Origin: Paragorgia papillata
Lineage: Eukaryota; Cnidaria; Anthozoa; Scleralcyonacea; Coralliidae
Direction: 5' to 3'
DNA length: 64,000 nt
Assembly: GCA_035771165.1 (NCBI GenBank)
Contig: JAWNZC010000444.1
Span: forward strand, 1,155,501-1,219,500
Translations under genes and position numbers: made by a program
The notes under the pieces: model-generated
What the model was told of the DNA's origin: nothing
Seen by the model: the letters and a program-made list of their open reading frames with translations, nothing else
Databases searched by the model: none
Shown here: in pieces, positions 1 through 64,000 of the stretch
Layout: every line of letters begins with the position of its first letter
Position numbering within the stretch: position 1 is the first letter of the stretch

Positions 1-315
1 AAAAGTCATGGTATTAGTTTGTAATATTATGATCGTCCAGGAAAACTTTGAGAATCTTACCGACAGGAAATTTACACAATTGATCAGAGAAGTTGCATCT
101 AATTTTCCCGTGCATGTTGATGAGGGGAAAATATATGCAAGCGGGAAATTTAGAAGAAGACAAAGGATTTCTTTGTCTTCTAATTTTCCCTCATCAACAT
201 GCACGGGAAAATTAGAAGACAAAGGAAAAATTTCCCTCTTGCATGAGCAATGAGGGAAATACGAGGTTTACATTCCTTCGGAGAACAAAAGAATCCGAGG
301 CGATCATGGTATTAC
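1..315. mobile_element. Internally deleted copy of the 14,255-15,694 element (cut by window edge)
   Basis: Bases 1-26 match 14,325-14,350 and then the sequence jumps directly to the equivalent of 15,406-15,694, omitting about 1.05 kb. It ends at the same GATCATGGTATTAC terminus. Confidence 0.65.
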
Positions 316-1296
316 AGTGAATAATAACCGATATTCACCTCAATTGAATAATTGTTAATTAAAATTATACTGCGTGCCTCCGGCAAATACCATACGCAAG
401 ACAATCTAGTTGGTGTATAGGATTTTAGTACAGTATCTTTCCGTTGAACAATAGAACAGAGAAAATAACAAAAATAATAATACTATAGTCGCTTGTGCTT
501 AGCTAATTATTTGTGATGATTACAAAGAATTAGCTATTATTAGCACAAGCGAATATAGTATTAAACCATAGGCAACATATACAGCAAAACAAATGCACGC
601 ATCTCACACAAAAACGTTCACTATTCTTTACAATTCTTACTTGCTTCTCCGGTGTCGCATTCTGTAGTTTGAGAAAGTCCGTATCCTATGGAAGTACGGG
701 CGACAACTGACACTTGGTATCTTGTATATGGTTCTTGAAATTAACGAGAAAAAACAACAAAGTATTGCGAATCACTTCCGTTTACTTTAGATTCAAGATG
801 TTCAGCCAATTAACAGTTAATAGACTACCCTGGTAAATATTTACTGGGGAGAAAACCTCTGCATGTGACCAGGGTATTAATAGAAAAGTTTAGACAAAAT
901 ATTGCAATTTGTCAGTAGCGAGAAAATCAGCAAGTTAGGGTTAATCAATATTAATATTCAATTTTCCAACACTGTTGTATTTTGTGAGTTATGATTGGAT
1001 AATTGGCACCACGTGATACCCTGTTACGACATAGCAACGCTCTCCATGCGTTATTAATCGGGCAGTAAATGTTATAACCCATGGAAATTAATGTACGGTT
1101 GCCAAATTTTTGAGCACCGAGGTATACAAAAGATTAAACAGCTTGGAATATTATAATTTCTTGAGGTAAACTAGAATTTTAGATATTTCTATAGGAAACT
1201 CGTTCTCAAGCGAGGAAAGTTATAAACAAAGATACCTTGTAAATGTTACAAGCGTAAATTTCATATCCAGTGTACTCAAATTGAATATTAAAATGT
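316..1296. other. No gene recognised; AT-rich non-coding
   Basis: Apart from the hairpin at 478-563 I see no exon with FN3 features, no long ORF and no RNA gene here. It is either the 3' intron of the FN3 gene or intergenic sequence. Confidence 0.5.
478..563. repeat. Short hairpin repeat
   Basis: 'TAATACTATAGTCGCTTGTG' pairs with 'CACAAGCGAATATAGTATTA', leaving a loop of about 40 bp. It is probably a MITE remnant. Confidence 0.55.
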
Positions 1297-1473
1297 TTAA
1301 AGCACTCCTTGTTCGTGTTTTATCGCGATTTATACATCCACTCGTTCACTAACAACGAACTCGAAATTAAATACTGCACTCGGCGACGTCTCGAGCTGTA
1401 TTTAATATCTCGTTCATTGTTAGTGAATTCATGGATGTAAATCCCAATAAAACACGAACAAAGCGTGCTTTAA
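1297..1473. repeat. About 177-bp hairpin MITE
   Basis: 'TTAAAGCACTCCTTGTTCGT' pairs with 'ACGAACAAAGCGTGCTTTAA', and inner blocks ('ATCCACTCGTTCACTAACAA' against 'TTGTTAGTGAATTCATGGAT') also pair. Confidence 0.6.
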
Positions 1474-2106
1474 TCCTTACCCCATTCCTGTCCGAGGGCT
1501 TTCCCAGAGGTGAATAAAATCGTCTGGCGTTAGCCAGAATAAAATATACTAAAGACCAATTCGGACAGGAAAGAGTTAAGTAACGAGTGTAGATAAAAAT
1601 GAAATTAACCTCGCGAGTGAAACTTAATGGCCACGAGGGCTGCACGCAGCCCCAAGTAGACGGAAAGGTTTCACAAGCGATGCTAACTTCTTTATCACGC
1701 GAGTGAATATTGATCAGTTAACCATCTTCTCCCATGACTCATCCACAATGAAATATTTTATTTTAATATTTTTAGGAATCTTATCTCATGACACACCCAC
1801 ATTTCATTGTCCTAACGCGTTAATTCCTCTATTCAACTAAATAGTATGCATAAGGTGATGAAGAGTATGATCCGTGGTCAACACACTGTTTTGATTTTTA
1901 AAAAGATGACTTGATATCCTGTATGCCAAGTGTTTGCAAAAAAGAATAACATGATCAAAATTTGTTTTTTTGGCCGTTAGGCAGCCAAAAGCAAAAAGGA
2001 CTTAAGGTCTTGGTTAAGGTTTGCAGGGTCGTTTCTCTAAAGCGCTCTAATTAGTCAGAATTTATGCCATGATATCGTTAGAAACCTATTAATTTGTAGA
2101 ATGGAT

Positions 2107-2151
2107 CGTTTTCACTCACGTGATCGGAGGCCGCGTGCCGGGTGGTGAAGC
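2107..2151. repeat. Repeat end shared with the window's right edge
   Basis: 'CGTTTTCACTCACGTGATCG' followed by GG-N-GGCC and 'GGTGGTGAA' recurs at 63,956-64,000, where the element is cut by the window end. Confidence 0.6.
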
Positions 2152-2236
2152 AATACAAAATATTTGACTAAAAGAATATAGTTAAATCCCCATAGGTCAT
2201 AGGATAAAGGTTGTGCACCAATATGAGCGCCAACAG

Positions 2237-2480
2237 GGACTTTTAGGGGCTGTTCACATGAGGCGGGCTAGTCCGGTTAACCGGACTGATTCGTGTCACG
2301 AAATTCTTTCCTCGGCCACAAAAAGAGATTTTAATCAACGTTAGGACTCGTTTACATCTAAACTAAACCAATTCTTCTTTGTACATTTAGTTTATGCGAG
2401 TTTCAAATCCACAGTGAGATCCTAATCAATCGCGTGAGCCAAGTTAACCGGGCTAGCCCGGCTCATGTAATCAGTCCCTA
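2237..2480. mobile_element. MITE with TTTAGGG termini
   Basis: 'GGGGCTGTTCACATGAGGCG' with 'GGCTAGTCCGGTTAACCGG' is mirrored by 'TTAACCGGGCTAGCCCGGCT' with 'CATGTAATCAGTCCCTAA'. The inverted ends are about 45 bp. Nothing coding lies between. Confidence 0.65.
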
Positions 2481-2481
2481 A

Positions 2482-2656
2482 AGCCTGGTTTCCATATAGC
2501 CGTAAGAGCCGGCGGCATGGCTACGGCAAGGGGCGATGGTCCAATCATAGACAGTGTTGAATTAGCCAGCAATAAAAAGCTGTATGCGATTGGACCATTG
2601 CCCCTTGCCACAGCCATGCCACCGGCGCTTACGGCTATATCAGGGAAACCAGGCTT
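2482..2656. mobile_element. Hairpin MITE, possible TAA target duplication (Harbinger-like?)
   Basis: 'AGCCTGGTTTCCATATAGCC' pairs with its complement at the right end, and the pairing continues through 'GCCGGCGGCATGGCTACGGC' and 'GGGGCGATGGTCCAATC' with few mismatches. TAA on both sides could be a 3-bp duplication as in PIF/Harbinger elements. It directly abuts the previous MITE. Confidence 0.65.
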
Positions 2657-3616
2657 AAGATGCTAGGACGACGACGGCGGTTAAAACGCAAGATAGGTTT
2701 CACAATTTAAAGAAGTCACGGTTAAGTTAGTTTAATAACTTCCAAAACGTCCCAGTATTGCTAAAATGATTGTAGTGTCCGTATTGATGTCAATCTCAGG
2801 CAACAGTTCCCATCTTTTGGGCATCGACGTCGTCCTGAAGATGTAAAAATGCTATACAGTATATATAAGTGGCGTTGTATAAAGAACAAGGACGGTGTTG
2901 AGATTACTCTTGGGACTAGAAATTATTCATTCTCCTTGTGTTGCAAAAATAATTCTTTTGTTTAGAGGACATCGTCGTTGAGGTTGACGTCGTGGATCTT
3001 AAAGTCCGCCGTGACGTCAGATGAAAACCAAGAATACAATGGTGTCTTTAATTTTGCGATAAACACAAACCAATAATAGTTGCGAATTTTCAAATTAAAA
3101 CCAGAGGGCTTCACTCGGGGCGACTCAAGTAAAAAGCTTTTTTTTTTGTTCAAAATGTTTTTTTTCAGTTTAATTCCGAGATAAATTTCCAGCAAAACGG
3201 TGTCAGCGTTTTTGGATATGTCGAGTTTTGCGATTTTCTTGACGACCAAAGTTGAAAACGCTGTTTTTCAACCAACATTCGGATAAAATAAGTCATAAAA
3301 TCAAAACTGGCAATAAATAAAAATAAAGAAAAACGGTGACACCGTTTTGCTGGAAATTTATCTCGGAATCGAAATGCGAAAATTTTTTTTGAACAAAAAA
3401 ACAACTTGTTCCCAAGCCGCCCCCGAGTGAAGCCTTTTGGTTTTACTTGAAAAATTTGCAACTATTATTGGCTTGTGTTTATCGTAAAATCAAATACAAC
3501 ATTGTATTCTACAAATTAATAGCTATCTAACGACATCTATTTTATATTTGTGGCATAAATTCTGACGAATTGAGAGCGCTTTACCGAAATGACCTTGCAA
3601 ACCTTAACGAAGACCT

Positions 3617-3811
3617 TAACCCTTAGAGTACCAGAGGTTCCCCAATTGACGAGTAAAATCGTCTGGCGTTAGCCAGAATAAAACACTAAAAGTACGTGCT
3701 TGGTACTGAAAGGGTTAATAGAGATAGGTTAAGCCTTAAAGTACCAATGATTTCCCTATTGACGAGTAAAATTCTACTATACAGTACGTGCTTGGTTCTG
3801 AAAAGGGTTAA
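3617..3811. repeat. Two diverged tandem copies of a dispersed repeat (third copy near 1,490-1,580)
   Basis: The shared core is 'TTGACGAGTAAAAT', then 'GTACGTGCTTGGT', then 'GGGTTAA'. 'CGTCTGGCGTTAGCCAGAAT' is in the first copy and also at about 1,521. It is non-coding. Confidence 0.55.
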
Positions 3812-3871
3812 ATAGAGCAAACCACTACAATTCATGCTAAAACTCGACATAAACAATATCAAATAGCTCCC

Positions 3872-3919
3872 TAGCCTGAGAAAACAGCAGCGAGAAGAGG
3901 CGGCTGTTTTCTCAGGCTA
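3872..3919. mobile_element. 48-bp TIR-to-TIR relic
   Basis: TAGCCTGAGAAAACAGC and its exact complement enclose a 14-bp spacer. The flanks ATAGCTCCC and ATAGGTCCC match at 8 of 9 bases, consistent with a 9-bp target duplication. Confidence 0.6.
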
Positions 3920-3929
3920 ATAGGTCCCT

Positions 3930-5998
3930 CATGCACATGTTTTTGTTTGTTTTTGTTTTTATGACAAGCTTTAGCAAAAATTAATTCAGTGAACTTACGT
4001 ACAACTTCACTGTCGGTAGTTATAAGGTGAAAAGGGTTTATGATAGCCTGCGTAGCAAGCGTTTCTTTGTAGCCTGGGTGACGAAACGTTTCCAGAGAGA
4101 CCCCGAGATTTTAAAAACCGCCCACGCTTGACCGCTTCATATTTGTCAAATACCGACCAATGAAAATAAAGCGTTAAATAAACAAAAGTGAATTTTACTT
4201 CCGTTGAACAAAATAAAGTCGGTCTATGGTTTATCGATAAAACTAAAATAATTGAATAATATAGATTTCAAACGAAGAAACAAAATAAACACGCTTTCTA
4301 GGCAGGCTAGTTGCCAAACGGGAATAAATGGAATACAAGAGTAATGATGAGATGTTTGATTCAGTCAAAATATGAAAGGGCAACAGATGAGCCAGGCGGG
4401 AATCGTAGACGAATGGTAAAAATTAAAGCCTAGCATAAAACACGAATGTAATGCATTGTAAAAGTATAATAAAACTTGTTAAGGTTCTAACGTTTCGTTG
4501 CTTCACGAAACATCATCAGAGAATGAATGACGTAGGCGTCAATAATTACGTTATTTGATTCAAGCAAATAACTGCGGCTGCTCTCGTACAGGGTGATCGA
4601 GAGCTAATTTATGTATTTGCATTCAAGACACTAGCTAGACGCGAACGATACAACTGAGTTTAATACGTCTTAATATTTACGACCCACCAGAAAGAGAACT
4701 CTACAACTAGTCGAAGTATTATTCCGACCGAATATGGAAATGTTTGGCCACGAGAACTCCGCACGATAAAAAGAGTAAACAGCTACGACGGCAAATTTTA
4801 AAACAAGTTGGCAGTAGTTCCCCCCATTGTAGTGATCTATTTAAAATTACCGCGGTTACGAAGAAGAGAAACAGCGCGTCACCCTGATTTATAATGAATC
4901 CTTCGAAAGGCCGTCAGCTTCGAGTAATTTTCCCAGACTGCTATTTATGTTTGTAATGTGAACTCAAAGCCGGAAGCTCTGTTGGGTTGACTGCACTTGA
5001 TTGACAGAATAACTAAAGCCGCACCAATCAGAATTCCCCGTTCGTGGGCGAACGGATTCGCATTTTAACACGCGTGTAAAGTGGAGGGTTTTCAAAATTT
5101 CGTGTGCAAGCGTTTCCTCCACCTTCGTACCCAGGTTTATGAGAGAACAGTAGGTCCACGTTTTCCTCAAACTGTAAACTCCAGTTTGCGGTTTGCCGTT
5201 TGGTGTTAGAAGTTGGGACAATTTGTACATTGAGATTGAAACCTCTGTGATTAATGTAAAGTTTACATAATTGTACAACTGAATGTTTATAATTTACATT
5301 AATTGTAAACTACTGCAAAAAAGAGAAACTATATGCCAATAAAAAATACAAGAATTGATATAAAGTTAATAAATAGCTATCTTATTGTTACACGAAAAAA
5401 ACCCAAATAAATTTTCTATTTGAATTAGAGCAGTGTAACTGAGTAACACTCAGTTATATGTGGAATTACCGCCATGTTTATTTTCTTGTCATATCCAGTG
5501 TTCATGCTTTAAACAACGAAGAAGGCAAAAATCTGCGCTTCTTGCTCTTAAAATTTATAGTAAATCAAAGAAAAATACTTAAATTGTATACCAAAATCAT
5601 TTTTGTACGTGAGATAATACAAACTCCAAACAGAGAATTATAGACGTAAATGACTTACGCGAAAACCGCTCTTGTGCCGTTGAAAACGTGTCGGGCAGCG
5701 GTTAGACGTTAGCGCAAAAAGAAACAAACGTCAAACTAAATGTCTCTATTGTTTACAATTCACGACACGTGCATAAACAGTGATTTTCCCTAAACTAGAC
5801 TCTGAAATGCCAAACTCTCGGCCTAGTTTGATTTTCACCACAGTTTGACAATTCGCCACTTTGCATTGGAAAAAAGTGAGACTGGGGAGAATAAATTAAG
5901 GCACATCATAGATAGCTATACAGGAGACAGAATGACAGAATCAACATAGATCAATACATCCCAAAAGCCTTTACAAAACACGAATTACTTTAACTTAC
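3930..5998. other. No gene recognised between repeats and the D18 exon
   Basis: I searched this stretch on the minus strand for the B exon completing D18 (the Y-x-L-Y and G-E-G motifs with AG and GT borders) and found none. The longest minus-strand frame (4,964-5,278) has no recognisable domain. Fragments such as 'AGCCTGCGTAGCAAGCGTTT' at about 4,049 are repeat-derived. Confidence 0.5.
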
Positions 5999-60317
<54,319 letters not shown>

Positions 60318-60671
60318 CTAAACAAAATAACAGAATAGAAAACGTTATTATAATTAATTTCAAATAACTTAGTTCAATCAAGTCTTAAAAATGTATTTTA
60401 TATGTGTTTCCAATACGTACAGGGTATACAAAATTGCAACAAAAAAGAGAGAAAAGAAAACCAAAACAAACAGAAGAATAAAATTGATTGAATGTATATT
60501 TACATATGCGAATAGTTATCATAACCCAATTAAAGTGTATATGAAATGAAAATTATTTTATTTTACCCTTATTTGGAAGAAATTTCAAAATGATAAAGTA
60601 ATAGTAGTAGAACTTTATTTAAAGACGGTAAACATGTTAAGTTAAAAAACTTATCTCACACATAGTAACAC

Positions 60672-60871
60672 CTTATACAGTTTTTCGTATCGCATCTTGC
60701 TTCGTTCTTGAGAAAATAAGCTTTGTTTGATATGCAAATAACACACTGGATACGTCACACTGGTAAATTTACAATAAACCCATGCAATGTGACGTATGCA
60801 GTGGGTTATTTGCATATTAAATAAATCTTATTTTCTCAAGAACGAAGAGAGATATGAAAAAACTGTGTAAG
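60672..60871. mobile_element. 200-bp hairpin MITE
   Basis: Arms contain 'TTCTTGAGAAAATAAG', 'ATATGCAAATAACACACTGG' and 'ATACGTCAC', each mirrored on the other side, ending CTTATACAG and CTGTGTAAG. Confidence 0.65.
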
Positions 60872-61132
60872 ATGTTACATCATTTCAAGAGATCTTCCAA
60901 ATAAGACAAACTTAATTTTCAAAGAGTTTTGAATGGCGCATTCGTGTTTTTTCCACAACTTTGACATGATCTCCGATGAGCCATCTGCAAGAGCCCAATG
61001 GCCAATATTGATGATGTTGCAGCTACGTAAGCTTATTACTCTAAAGACGTTACACAAACGCAACGAAACGATAGTCAACTAATGTTTTTATGGACTTACA
61101 TTTAAGTGTTTTCATTTGATTTGGCCTCTCCC

Positions 61133-61209
61133 AACACCCTCCCTCCCCCCCCACCCCCCTCCCTCCCCCCCACCCCCCCCCTCCCTCCCCCCCACCCCCC
61201 TCCCTCCCC
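61133..61209. repeat. C-rich tract (G-rich on minus strand)
   Basis: Repeats of CCCTCCC and CCCCCCACCC give many runs of three or more G on the minus strand, able to form G-quadruplexes. It lies about 0.8 kb upstream of the D1 A exon in transcript direction. Confidence 0.85.
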
Positions 61210-61429
61210 GCAGGAAATCGACAAGTACTTTAGCTTGCTGTAGTTTCACTCAATTCTTCTCGCACGCAGAATACTTGAAAGTTTCCAACTGTTAAAAATG
61301 TTCACTGAGTTTTTCAGTGTTTTCACTTATATATAATATCCTTTACTCACAACAGTTACACAAAACAGGAAAATGAACGGGAGTGAATGGCTTTTTTATA
61401 CTGAAGTCCGAATAGTACTTTCTTAAAAA

Positions 61430-61600
61430 TGGATCTATATATATTAAACATATTATCTACATGTACAACAAAATTATGAATTATAAATATACGCCAATAT
61501 ATATATAGATAGTCATCAAATAAATCAGGACTCTTTGGGGGTCCACCTCGTAAGACATAGTAGCAAATCCAAACTATAAAAAAAACGAGGTGCAGATCCA
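61430..61600. repeat. Direct repeat, copy 1
   Basis: 'AATTATAAATATACGCCAAT', 'CAAATAAATCAGGACTCTTT' and 'CACCTCGTAAGA' recur in the same order at 62,505-62,645, about 1.05 kb away. Confidence 0.7.
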
Positions 61601-61607
61601 AACACGC

Positions 61608-61643
61608 TAGCCTGAGAAAACAGTCGGCTGTTTTCTCAGGCTA
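61608..61643. mobile_element. 36-bp TIR-to-TIR relic
   Basis: TAGCCTGAGAAAACAG and its complement are separated by only four bases. The flanks CAAACACGC (61,599-61,607) and CAAACACGT (61,644-61,652) match at 8 of 9 bases. Confidence 0.6.
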
Positions 61644-62504
61644 CAAACACGTGGGATGTTGCGAGACTTGAGAAAAGCGTAACAAAAACACGAGCCGCTA
61701 GGCGAGTGTTTTTAGCTTTTCGAAGCCCGAGCCCGGACGGTGTGAAGCGCCGGGTGCTAATCCCGACCGGCGTAAAGTCCCCCCTTATATGTGATTTTAC
61801 AAGCCGGCGCCGGCCAAATCTCGATTTTGGGCACTGGTAACCTATTGAGCAAAATCTTTTAAACGGCATTCTTTTACCAAGAATGTGTTTTGTGTGAAAA
61901 AAATGGCATAAATATACAATGGAAAGAGAAAATGCAGCTCAATAAAGCAAGAAAACTTTAAGGGGATGCGACAAGAACTATTAACTCGAAGGAAAAGCGG
62001 TTAAAGCGTTGAGGGAAAGTCGAAAAGATTGAGAAAACGTACAGAACTGTCCCAACGACAACGAAACAGAGGAAGGGAGGGAGGTTATTTCGTTAGCAAA
62101 GAAAAGCGAAGTTAACAAACTGAGATAGTCAGAAAAAAAGGTAAACAAGCAGTATACTACAGAGAGAAGGCAACGGGAAAGTGCAGTGCATGATTACAGC
62201 GAGAGAAACGGCAAGGTTTAAGACAGCTGTTTTCTTAAAACGCGAGTTACGTGACATTGCGACAAGCGTTTTCCATGTTTTCTCATCAATATTTTCAAAT
62301 AAATATTTGCTTTGTTTTCCGACCTTGACAGTCCGATTAACACTGTATATATTTTTGCCTTAATTGTTTCAATTGCTGGTTTTAAAGTTATTACAGTTTA
62401 TTTTCCCGACGTGTCTTGCTGAAATAAACGATAAAGTTACAAAAATAAACGTTAAAGCGGGCGAGGGGTTGTTGCGTTTATGTATTTCTAGTATTAATAT
62501 TACA

Positions 62505-62645
62505 TCTAAAACAAAATTATAAATTATAAATATACGCCAATATATACAGTCATATCAAATAAATCAGGACTCTTTGGGGCTCCACCTCGTAAGATATAAA
62601 ACCTGTCGACATGTATCAAATCCAAACTATCAAGAAACCGAGGCG
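62505..62645. repeat. Direct repeat, copy 2
   Basis: Copy of 61,430-61,600 with about 20 bp extra ('AACCTGTCGACATGTATC') before the shared 'CAAATCCAAACTAT'. It could be a segmental duplication or paired repeat ends; no LTR-type coding sequence lies between. Confidence 0.65.
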
Positions 62646-62703
62646 CATGAGAATGGTGGATGCTTACTCGACATGATTGTATTACCAGGCGCGCACAGAG
62701 ACT

Positions 62704-62953
62704 TAGGCCCCGTTTACACTATTACGGTACGGTCAGTCTTCCGTTGAAAAATCACTACGTTTCTTTGTTGTGTTTACACTATTCCGGAGTGGTTTTCCGT
62801 AGCGTAGTCACTACGCTTAGCACTCCGGCTGCAAATCACTACGCTATGGTAAATTTACCGTACCGTCATAGTGTAAACAGACGATTTTTTTGTTACGGAA
62901 CGCTCACCCCAATCCGGACCACCACCGTACCGTAATAGTGGAAACGGGGCCTA
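62704..62953. mobile_element. 250-bp MITE with TAGGCCCCGTTTACAC ends
   Basis: 'TAGGCCCCGTTTACACTATT' pairs with its near-complement at the right end, and internal 'GTTTACACTATTCCGGAGTG' blocks also repeat inverted. The ends resemble hAT-derived MITEs, but no 8-bp target duplication is visible. Confidence 0.6.
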
Positions 62954-63955
62954 AGGTGGGCCCAGGGCAAAATAAAAAAAAAATGGGGCCCTCATCCCAT
63001 GCAAAAATTCTATATGTCATTCAGTATAAATAAAACATTTAAGGACAAAATAAATAATCTATTACTGCAATGAAATAATCTGATTTGAAATCGGGGCTCC
63101 CGAACCCCCCGCCCTCTAGATACAAGTAAATTACACTCAAAAGACACCGTCAATTACCACACTGGCAAAAACAAGACAAAAGGAAAATTTTACAGTTTAG
63201 AAAGCGAGATTACGTTTATGTTACGTTCAAAAACATTTAAGCCAGAGTAGACTTATATATAACTATATTTTTGTCGGATTCTTCACCTGGCTGTATATCA
63301 AAGCATTATAATAAACAAAAACTTCATTGTGGATAATTCTAGACTAGAAATCTACACTTTTAAGAGTGTGTGCCGTCGAAAGTGTTTATATATGTGTCAA
63401 CCAGCGTCAACGTTGTCATGTCGACATTCAGACATCATTATATCAGTTTTCACCATCTCAGAACTCTATAATAAACAAATTCAGTACTTAATGATAAATG
63501 CTGCGTAGGATTTTATTCACCCACTGATAAATACTCACTCACTCATACTTCGGCACTAATTCGTTCGTTCGTTCTATACATCATGACTCATAATGAAAAA
63601 CCGTATAAAACAAAAATACTATACGGAACCACAGCAATGACAGCATAATTTGGGCCATCAACAAACGTCCACAAACATTTCCGAAGGACTCCATACATAC
63701 GCCATGCAAATTACAGAGTCCACGGCGCTAAACAAGGAACCAACGTAATCCACAACTTCGGCGATTTGCACGGTTGGGGGTAAAATAAGGAATGTGTGGA
63801 CAAACAACATTAGAGTCATTAGAATAACAGTATGGCGACTACTACCAAACACAATTATACAATGTGTGTTGTGTTATTTATATTATTTCATACACATATT
63901 TTATTTGCTTTCATAGTTATATTCTGCCATGAGGCTGTATATAGCTATATATAGA

Positions 63956-64000
63956 CCGTTTTCACTCACGTGATCGGTGGCCCCATTGGGGTGGTGAAAC
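63956..64000. repeat. Partial repeat at window edge
   Basis: Matches 2,107-2,151 over about 45 bp with an indel and continues beyond the window. Confidence 0.6.

Larger units (their letters stand above)
2002..3619. mobile_element. Long inverted-repeat element with two nested MITEs
   Basis: The left arm (2,002-2,106 continuing at about 3,036-3,255) pairs with the right arm (3,290-3,619). Shared blocks include 'TTAAGGTTTGCA', 'CAGAATTTATGCCA', 'AAACCAATAATAGTTGC' region, 'GGCTTCACTCGGGG' and 'ATAAATTTCCAGCAAAACGG'. The left arm is interrupted by about 0.9 kb containing the elements at 2,237-2,480 and 2,482-2,656. No coding sequence was seen. Confidence 0.65.
60318..64000. other. 5' flank of the visible gene; no exon recognised
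   Basis: Neither FN3 halves nor a convincing signal-peptide exon were found on the minus strand. The stretch contains a hairpin MITE (60,672-60,871), a C-rich tract, two copies of an approximately 150-bp direct repeat and a MITE at 62,704-62,953. The last 45 bases match the repeat at 2,107-2,151. Confidence 0.5.

Noticed and set aside
63658..63852. Hydrophobic frame that could be a signal peptide for the FN3 gene
   Set aside because: The frame starts at a non-ATG codon, no convincing phase-1 donor follows, and it is over 3 kb from D1 A. It is kept only as a weak possibility.

Overview
The window is AT-rich nuclear DNA from an animal, most likely an anthozoan cnidarian such as a stony coral or sea anemone. 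Three things suggest this: phase-1 exons for extracellular fibronectin type III (FN3) domains with GT-AG introns, a very high density of palindromic DNA-transposon relics, and repeat termini that I recall from coral genomes (TAGCCTGAGAAAACAGC, TAGCCTGCGTAGCC, CCGTTTTCACTCACGTGATC). The taxon is an inference; no search was run. Nothing prokaryotic was seen.

One large partial gene, transcribed right to left on the minus strand, spans about 6.0 to 60.3 kb. I resolve 35 exons. Each FN3 domain is split into an N-terminal exon 'A' (about 216 nt) and a C-terminal exon 'B' (about 93 nt). All exons start and end in phase 1, so any A+B pair can be added or lost without changing frame. There are 17 complete domains (D1 at 60.3 kb to D17 at 9.2 kb) and a half domain, D18 (5,999-6,211). 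The visible coding sequence is 5,457 nt (1,819 codons) with no stop. Neither the first exon nor the membrane anchor or last exon is in the window.

The domains fall into two young tandem arrays. Array I (D1-D6, about 46-60 kb, unit about 2.2 kb) has long introns inside the domains (about 1.7 kb) and short ones between domains (about 209 bp). Array II (D10-D16 with flanking halves, about 9-35 kb, unit about 2.0 kb) has the reverse: about 205 bp inside and about 1.45 kb between. Diverged domains D7-D9 lie between them and D17-D18 at the 3' side. Introns are nearly as similar as exons within an array, which points to recent segmental duplication or gene conversion.

Mobile elements have entered introns only. 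They include a 2.86-kb palindromic TTAA-flanked element with a decayed THAP domain in both arms (Kolobok-like), two elements with 9-bp target duplications (1.23 and 2.83 kb, Mutator-like), a 1.68-kb nested palindrome, a 0.9-kb inverted-repeat element, and a 5'-truncated LINE. Subtracting them returns the host introns to uniform lengths. The outer regions (1-5.9 kb and 60.4-64 kb) show no recognisable exons, only MITE-like hairpins, a nested inverted-repeat element, direct repeats and a C-rich tract. Long microsatellites (GATA/GACA, CTAA, ATT) interrupt the middle of the gene.
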